A DNA stretch of 11,526 nucleotides from Anaplasma platys. Lineage in GTDB: Bacteria > Pseudomonadota > Alphaproteobacteria > Rickettsiales > Anaplasmataceae. The DNA is taken from assembly GCF_012790675.1 (NCBI RefSeq), contig NZ_CP046391.1, forward strand, positions 468,996-480,521, given 5' to 3'. Shown here in pieces: positions 9,114 to 11,526 of this stretch. The translations under genes were made by a program, and so were the position numbers. Position 1 is the stretch's first letter. The number at the start of each line of letters is the position of its first letter. The notes under the pieces were generated by a model. It was not told the origin of the DNA. It saw nothing but the letters and a program-made list of their open reading frames with translations, and made no database searches.

Positions 9114-9296
9114 ATGTATGCAAACATTATAAATTCTGCACGGGGGGGGGGTATTCTTGTTGTATACTCAGATAGCAGAGAGCACACGCCTGTGCTGCCC
9201 GAGTCTCCTTGCCCCATGCTGGAGGCTGTTGCTCTTGGCCATGAAGCTATGGAGGATCTAGCCATCACAGTGGCCTATGCAGATGATTGCAGCTAA
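9114..9296 (+). CDS. small unrecognised reading frame across a G10 tract
   Basis: A 60-codon frame starting two bases after the rlmE stop. It reads through ten consecutive G (9142-9151), giving Gly codons at about residues 11-13, then continues as an acidic, protein-like sequence (GILVVYSDSREHTPVLPES, then PMLEAVALGHEAMEDLAITV) and ends at DDCS. I recognise no family. Only the present tract length keeps this frame: one G fewer or one more gives a different C-terminus with an earlier stop. It may be a slippage-variable small protein, the remnant of a longer gene, or chance. Same strand and nearly zero spacing to rlmE would allow co-transcription. Confidence 0.3.
   Translation: MYANIINSARGGGILVVYSDSREHTPVLPESPCPMLEAVALGHEAMEDLAITVAYADDCS
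9142..9151. repeat. poly(G) tract, 10 bp
   Basis: Ten consecutive G on the plus strand, 30 nt after the end of rlmE and inside the small frame at 9114-9296. Homopolymers of this length are prone to replication slippage. A second tract of equal length but opposite base lies at 10913-10922. Confidence 0.95.
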
Positions 9297-9933
9297 AAAG
9301 CTATCGTGCTGGATAATTTGTTCTACCAACAAGACTCTTGTAGAATCCACTTCTGTTATCACCTACACGCGTTTTTCTGCGCTATAAAACGAGCGCTCTA
9401 TATGTCCCTCAGGGGTCAGTTGACCTTCATAAACATATGGACAAGAAATGCGACTCTTACTGCTCAAAAAAGCACATAAACAACCCTATTCTCATGAATA
9501 TTTGCGGAATAAAGTTATGATATTTCATGCATAGATTCTGTAGTAACAATGCTGACGTATGTTTGAGTAACGCTACTGTACCAGTAGTTCCAATGTACAC
9601 TTACGTGCTAGGTATGGACCATAACCTGCACATCACATATTTCTAGGAAACGTAACTGCAATTTAAAAACAACATTCTTCAAGATCCTGATAACGCTCGC
9701 TTTTCCCAATTTCCACAGCTATTGCACTTAGGTCGCTACATAATTGAGCCATTTTTAATCACTACTCTCTGGACAATAGTTCGCAATATGCGATTTGCTC
9801 ACCGAATATCCTTAAGGGGGTATGGAAATTTCCGCACCATAGGGTTAAATCTTGCGAAGATAAGTGGCTAATTTCAGCGCATGTAAAGTTCGTGCCATAA
9901 ACATGTAAGATAAACTCTCATTAAGTTGTGAAA
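9297..9933. other. gene-free stretch with scattered dyads
   Basis: I see no gene in this 637-nt stretch. It contains hairpin GCGCT-ATAAAACG-AGCGC (9379-9396), palindrome CTACTG-TAC-CAGTAG (9573-9587) and palindrome TCGCA-ATA-TGCGA (9781-9793). None is followed by a T-run. No structural RNA family was recognised by eye. Confidence 0.5.
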
Positions 9934-9964
9934 CTGTGTTATCCATCGAGGATAAAATACACAG
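9934..9964. other. bulged 11-bp hairpin
   Basis: CTGTG (9934-9938) pairs with CACAG (9960-9964) and TTATCC (9939-9944) pairs with GGATAA (9950-9955). The loop is 5 nt and a 4-nt bulge (AATA, 9956-9959) lies on one side only. It is the most extensive secondary structure I found outside the tRNAs in the right half. It sits 95 nt before the small frame at 10059. No T-run follows, so it is not a typical terminator; a structured RNA or leader element is possible. Confidence 0.45.
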
Positions 9965-10058
9965 ATCAACATTGGCGTGTTTTACCTTAATACTGCAGTA
10001 AAACTGCAGATGAATGGAATGCGTAACTTTGTGTTGATGCTATAGCAAAGTCAAATTC

Positions 10059-10316
10059 ATGCGCTTGTTCCTTCTAGAACAGGCTATAAAGCCGTTTTTT
10101 GAAATAAGCAGCAAGGCCAATAGAAATTGCCCTGTAAGATCCAAAAAAACTATGCATGACTTATCAGGCGCAAAAAAGGCAGAGGCAAAACCAAAACGCT
10201 TTAGAGAAGTATGCCCTCAGATTCATACCTTATTTAGTACCATTTCCGTGGCCACAAACAAAAAAAGGCTAGCAACAAGAATACTTGAAACACCGTTATT
10301 AGACGCTCGCCAATAG
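10059..10316 (+). CDS. hypothetical small basic protein
   Basis: An 85-codon frame with an ATG start. The product begins with a short hydrophobic-aromatic patch (MRLFLLEQAIKPFF) and is otherwise strongly basic (many Lys and Arg), with no motif, signal peptide or clear membrane segment that I recognise. No Shine-Dalgarno is visible. A dyad ACTTTG...CAAAGT (10026-10031 and 10046-10051) ends 7 nt before the start codon and could mask it. It stands alone on the plus strand in a gene-poor block. It could be a real short lineage-specific gene or a chance frame; I lean towards chance. Confidence 0.25.
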   Translation: MRLFLLEQAIKPFFEISSKANRNCPVRSKKTMHDLSGAKKAEAKPKRFREVCPQIHTLFSTISVATNKKRLATRILETPLLDARQ

Positions 10317-10455
10317 TTACTAAGCTCCCAGCAAATATACTCATCCATTGCATAACGCATCAAATTGGTAAGGCCCGTACAGATCACAATGGTGGTATAG
10401 AACTACTGTATCAGTATGTAAAACCAGCCTATCATGGCTCTAATGCATGTTCAGG

Positions 10456-10483
10456 TTGTGTTACTTATATACAACACTACAAA
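10456..10483 (+). promoter_or_regulatory. possible promoter before the 10511 frame
   Basis: TTGTGT (10456-10461), a 16-bp spacer and TACAAA (10478-10483), both 4 of 6 consensus bases, followed 28 nt later by the ATG at 10511. A dyad GTGTT...AACAC (10458-10462 and 10473-10477) overlaps it. Weak evidence on its own, but its placement fits the frame that follows. Confidence 0.25.
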
Positions 10484-10510
10484 ATAAAAGTTGCATATAC
10501 GCAAATAATC

Positions 10511-10839
10511 ATGTTAGCATGGTGCCGCATTGAGATGTTGTGTGTGGTTGCACCCGCTGTAGCCTCTGGATTGCGTGGTTTTTGTAGTTCAGGTTGTCTG
10601 CAGCGGGGTTTTTCTTCTTTTGATCTTCTTGCGTTTTTCTTTCGTTGCTAGCCGCGCTCTTGTTGTACGCACGGCTTTGTAGCATGGAGTACTTTTGGAT
10701 ACCTCAGCGGTATTGCACTTTATGGGCAGGTACTAATCTCCTTCTTGCGTCTGGTCTGGCGGCAGCTGGAGTTTTTGTCCGTGAAAGGCTAAAACTTGTA
10801 AATTCCCGTAGCGAACGCTCTGTTACCGCGTCACAATAA
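10511..10839 (+). pseudogene. possible frameshifted small membrane-protein gene
   Basis: A first frame from the ATG at 10511 (second ATG at 10535) runs 46 codons to a stop at 10649-10651. It has a cysteine-containing, secretory-looking start (MLCVVAPAVASGL) and ends SSFDLLAFFFRC. A second frame, offset by one base, is open from 10624 to 10839; its product continues as SLLAALLLYARLCSMEYFW, then a likely membrane segment (TLWAGTNLLLASGLAAAGVF) and a charged tail. A one-base shift in the T-rich 10634-10643 segment would fuse them into a protein of about 108 residues with an unbroken hydrophobic stretch across the join. Alternatively the ATG at 10684 begins an independent 51-residue single-pass membrane protein. 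I do not recognise a family. Confidence 0.3.
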
Positions 10840-11010
10840 AAGAAACTATCTATGTGCTGACCCAGAGCAAAGTAACGCATAGAGATGAGTGGTGTTACGA
10901 TTTTTCAACAGTCCCCCCCCCCGTGCGTGGAGTCGATTAGTAGCTGGCGTTTTTCTTGTTAGAAAGTCGAAACGCGCAACTTCCGTGTAAATGGCTCTCT
11001 ATCGCACTCA
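10840..11010. other. intergenic DNA around the C10 tract
   Basis: A short 25-codon plus-strand frame (ATG 10885, stop 10960) reads through the C10 tract. Losing or gaining a base there switches the ending between two alternatives, one of which (about 23 residues after the tract) contains a hydrophobic segment, LVAGVFLV. Nothing else is recognised. Confidence 0.4.
10913..10922. repeat. poly(C) tract, 10 bp
   Basis: Ten consecutive C on the plus strand (ten G on the minus strand), 74 nt beyond the end of the frame at 10839. With the G10 tract at 9142-9151 it makes two equal-length G:C homopolymers less than 1.8 kb apart, in a window where I saw no other G or C run approaching this length. Confidence 0.95.
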
Positions 11011-11306
11011 CTAACAAAAACCTGTCCATATACTTGCTGCAGGAAGCCATGAGTAGGCATGGGGGCGGCGAAGGAACTGTGTGTTCGCTAAGCGGGAAAT
11101 AGTTATGTATGGAGCTTTTTTATGTGTGGCTTTGAACAGATAAAAACCCATGTAGTTATGAAAAAAAGCAAGCAAATCCGCGTCATCTCCTTTGTAGCGC
11201 GGATCATGCCACGTGGTAAGCAAACTATCTCAAATTGATACCGGCACGTAGTGGCCTTTTCTTTGACGTGGCAACAAGCAAATACCCACATCAACATGAG
11301 GGCCAC
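11011..11306 (-). pseudogene. possible broken small gene, minus strand
   Basis: Two overlapping minus-strand frames look like pieces of one product. The upstream one (GTG 11306, internal ATGs at 11297 and 11291) starts with a hydrophobic, signal-like MLMWVFACCHV and runs to 11103. The second, open at 11223-11011, has a more natural composition (WHDPRYKGDDADLLAFFHNY, then MGFYLFKATHKKAP). Joining them near 11220 by one base shift would give a protein of about 95 residues with a putative signal segment. Neither has an ATG start at its 5' limit or a clear ribosome-binding site. I recognise no family; both may be chance frames. Confidence 0.2.
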
Positions 11307-11526
11307 TAGAAAAAGTGCTGCAGATAGCGCCTCTTAAATGCAACGCAAGACGTTGCAACAAGAAAATACCAAATCACCCAATAATCCACTAAAAGAGCGT
11401 TACTAATAGAGACTCCCTTAAAATTCACTACCAAAAGTTAGTGGGAGAAAATATCTAGTGGGAGAGTGCTTACATAATACTTGCGAAAGTTGCCCAAATT
11501 CTGAGTGAGGTTCCGAACCTCGAGAT
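11307..11526. other. right-edge intergenic DNA
   Basis: No gene is supported. It holds two direct copies of TAGTGGGAGA (11439-11448 and 11456-11465), the first forming a dyad with CACTA at 11426-11430. It also holds a perfect 15-nt palindrome GAGGTTC-C-GAACCTC (11507-11521) at the window edge. The palindrome resembles a tRNA T-arm in base content, but the loop is wrong and no tRNA body precedes it. Confidence 0.45.

Noticed and set aside
11507..11521. possible tRNA T-arm at the right edge
   Set aside because: The loop is not TTCRANY and no acceptor, D or anticodon arm can be placed upstream.

Overview
The window reads as chromosome of an Anaplasmataceae bacterium (Rickettsiales), most likely Anaplasma and, from the moderate G+C judged by eye, closest to the A. 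phagocytophilum type. The evidence is an F1-ATPase beta/epsilon pair with no other ATP synthase genes, tRNA genes without an encoded CCA, retained pyrimidine synthesis (pyrB) and non-oxidative pentose-phosphate chemistry (transaldolase), scattered single genes, and long stretches without genes. The species call is inference, not a database match.

Layout. Left half, minus strand (about 370-5590): tRNA-Leu(CAA), then atpD-atpC-transaldolase as a tight unit (37-nt gap, then a 4-nt GTGA overlap). A roughly 700-nt gene-free gap follows, then pyrB-truA joined by a 4-nt ATGA overlap and ending in a 9-bp hairpin. Middle: mgtE, a Mg2+ channel/transporter, lies alone on the plus strand behind a promoter-like sequence and a long leader. 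An 840-nt gene-free gap follows, with a minus-strand tRNA-Pro(UGG) at its end that has a near-consensus promoter and a candidate terminator. Next is plus-strand rlmE (23S rRNA 2'-O-methyltransferase); its conserved reading frame begins upstream of any usable ATG/GTG/TTG, so its start is unresolved or frameshifted. Right end (9113-11526): gene-poor, with only small unrecognised or apparently broken reading frames, two separate 10-bp G:C homopolymers, several palindromes and a bulged hairpin.

How the genes fit together: the recognised genes are housekeeping functions. They cover energy (atpD/atpC), sugar-phosphate interconversion (tal), pyrimidine synthesis (pyrB), Mg2+ supply (mgtE), and modification of tRNA (truA) and rRNA (rlmE). 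I see no mobile element, CRISPR array, phage gene or recognisable defence system. The most interesting signals are the rlmE start anomaly, the paired G:C tracts, and the broken small reading frames at the right end, which look more like reductive decay or slippage variation than a new multi-gene system.
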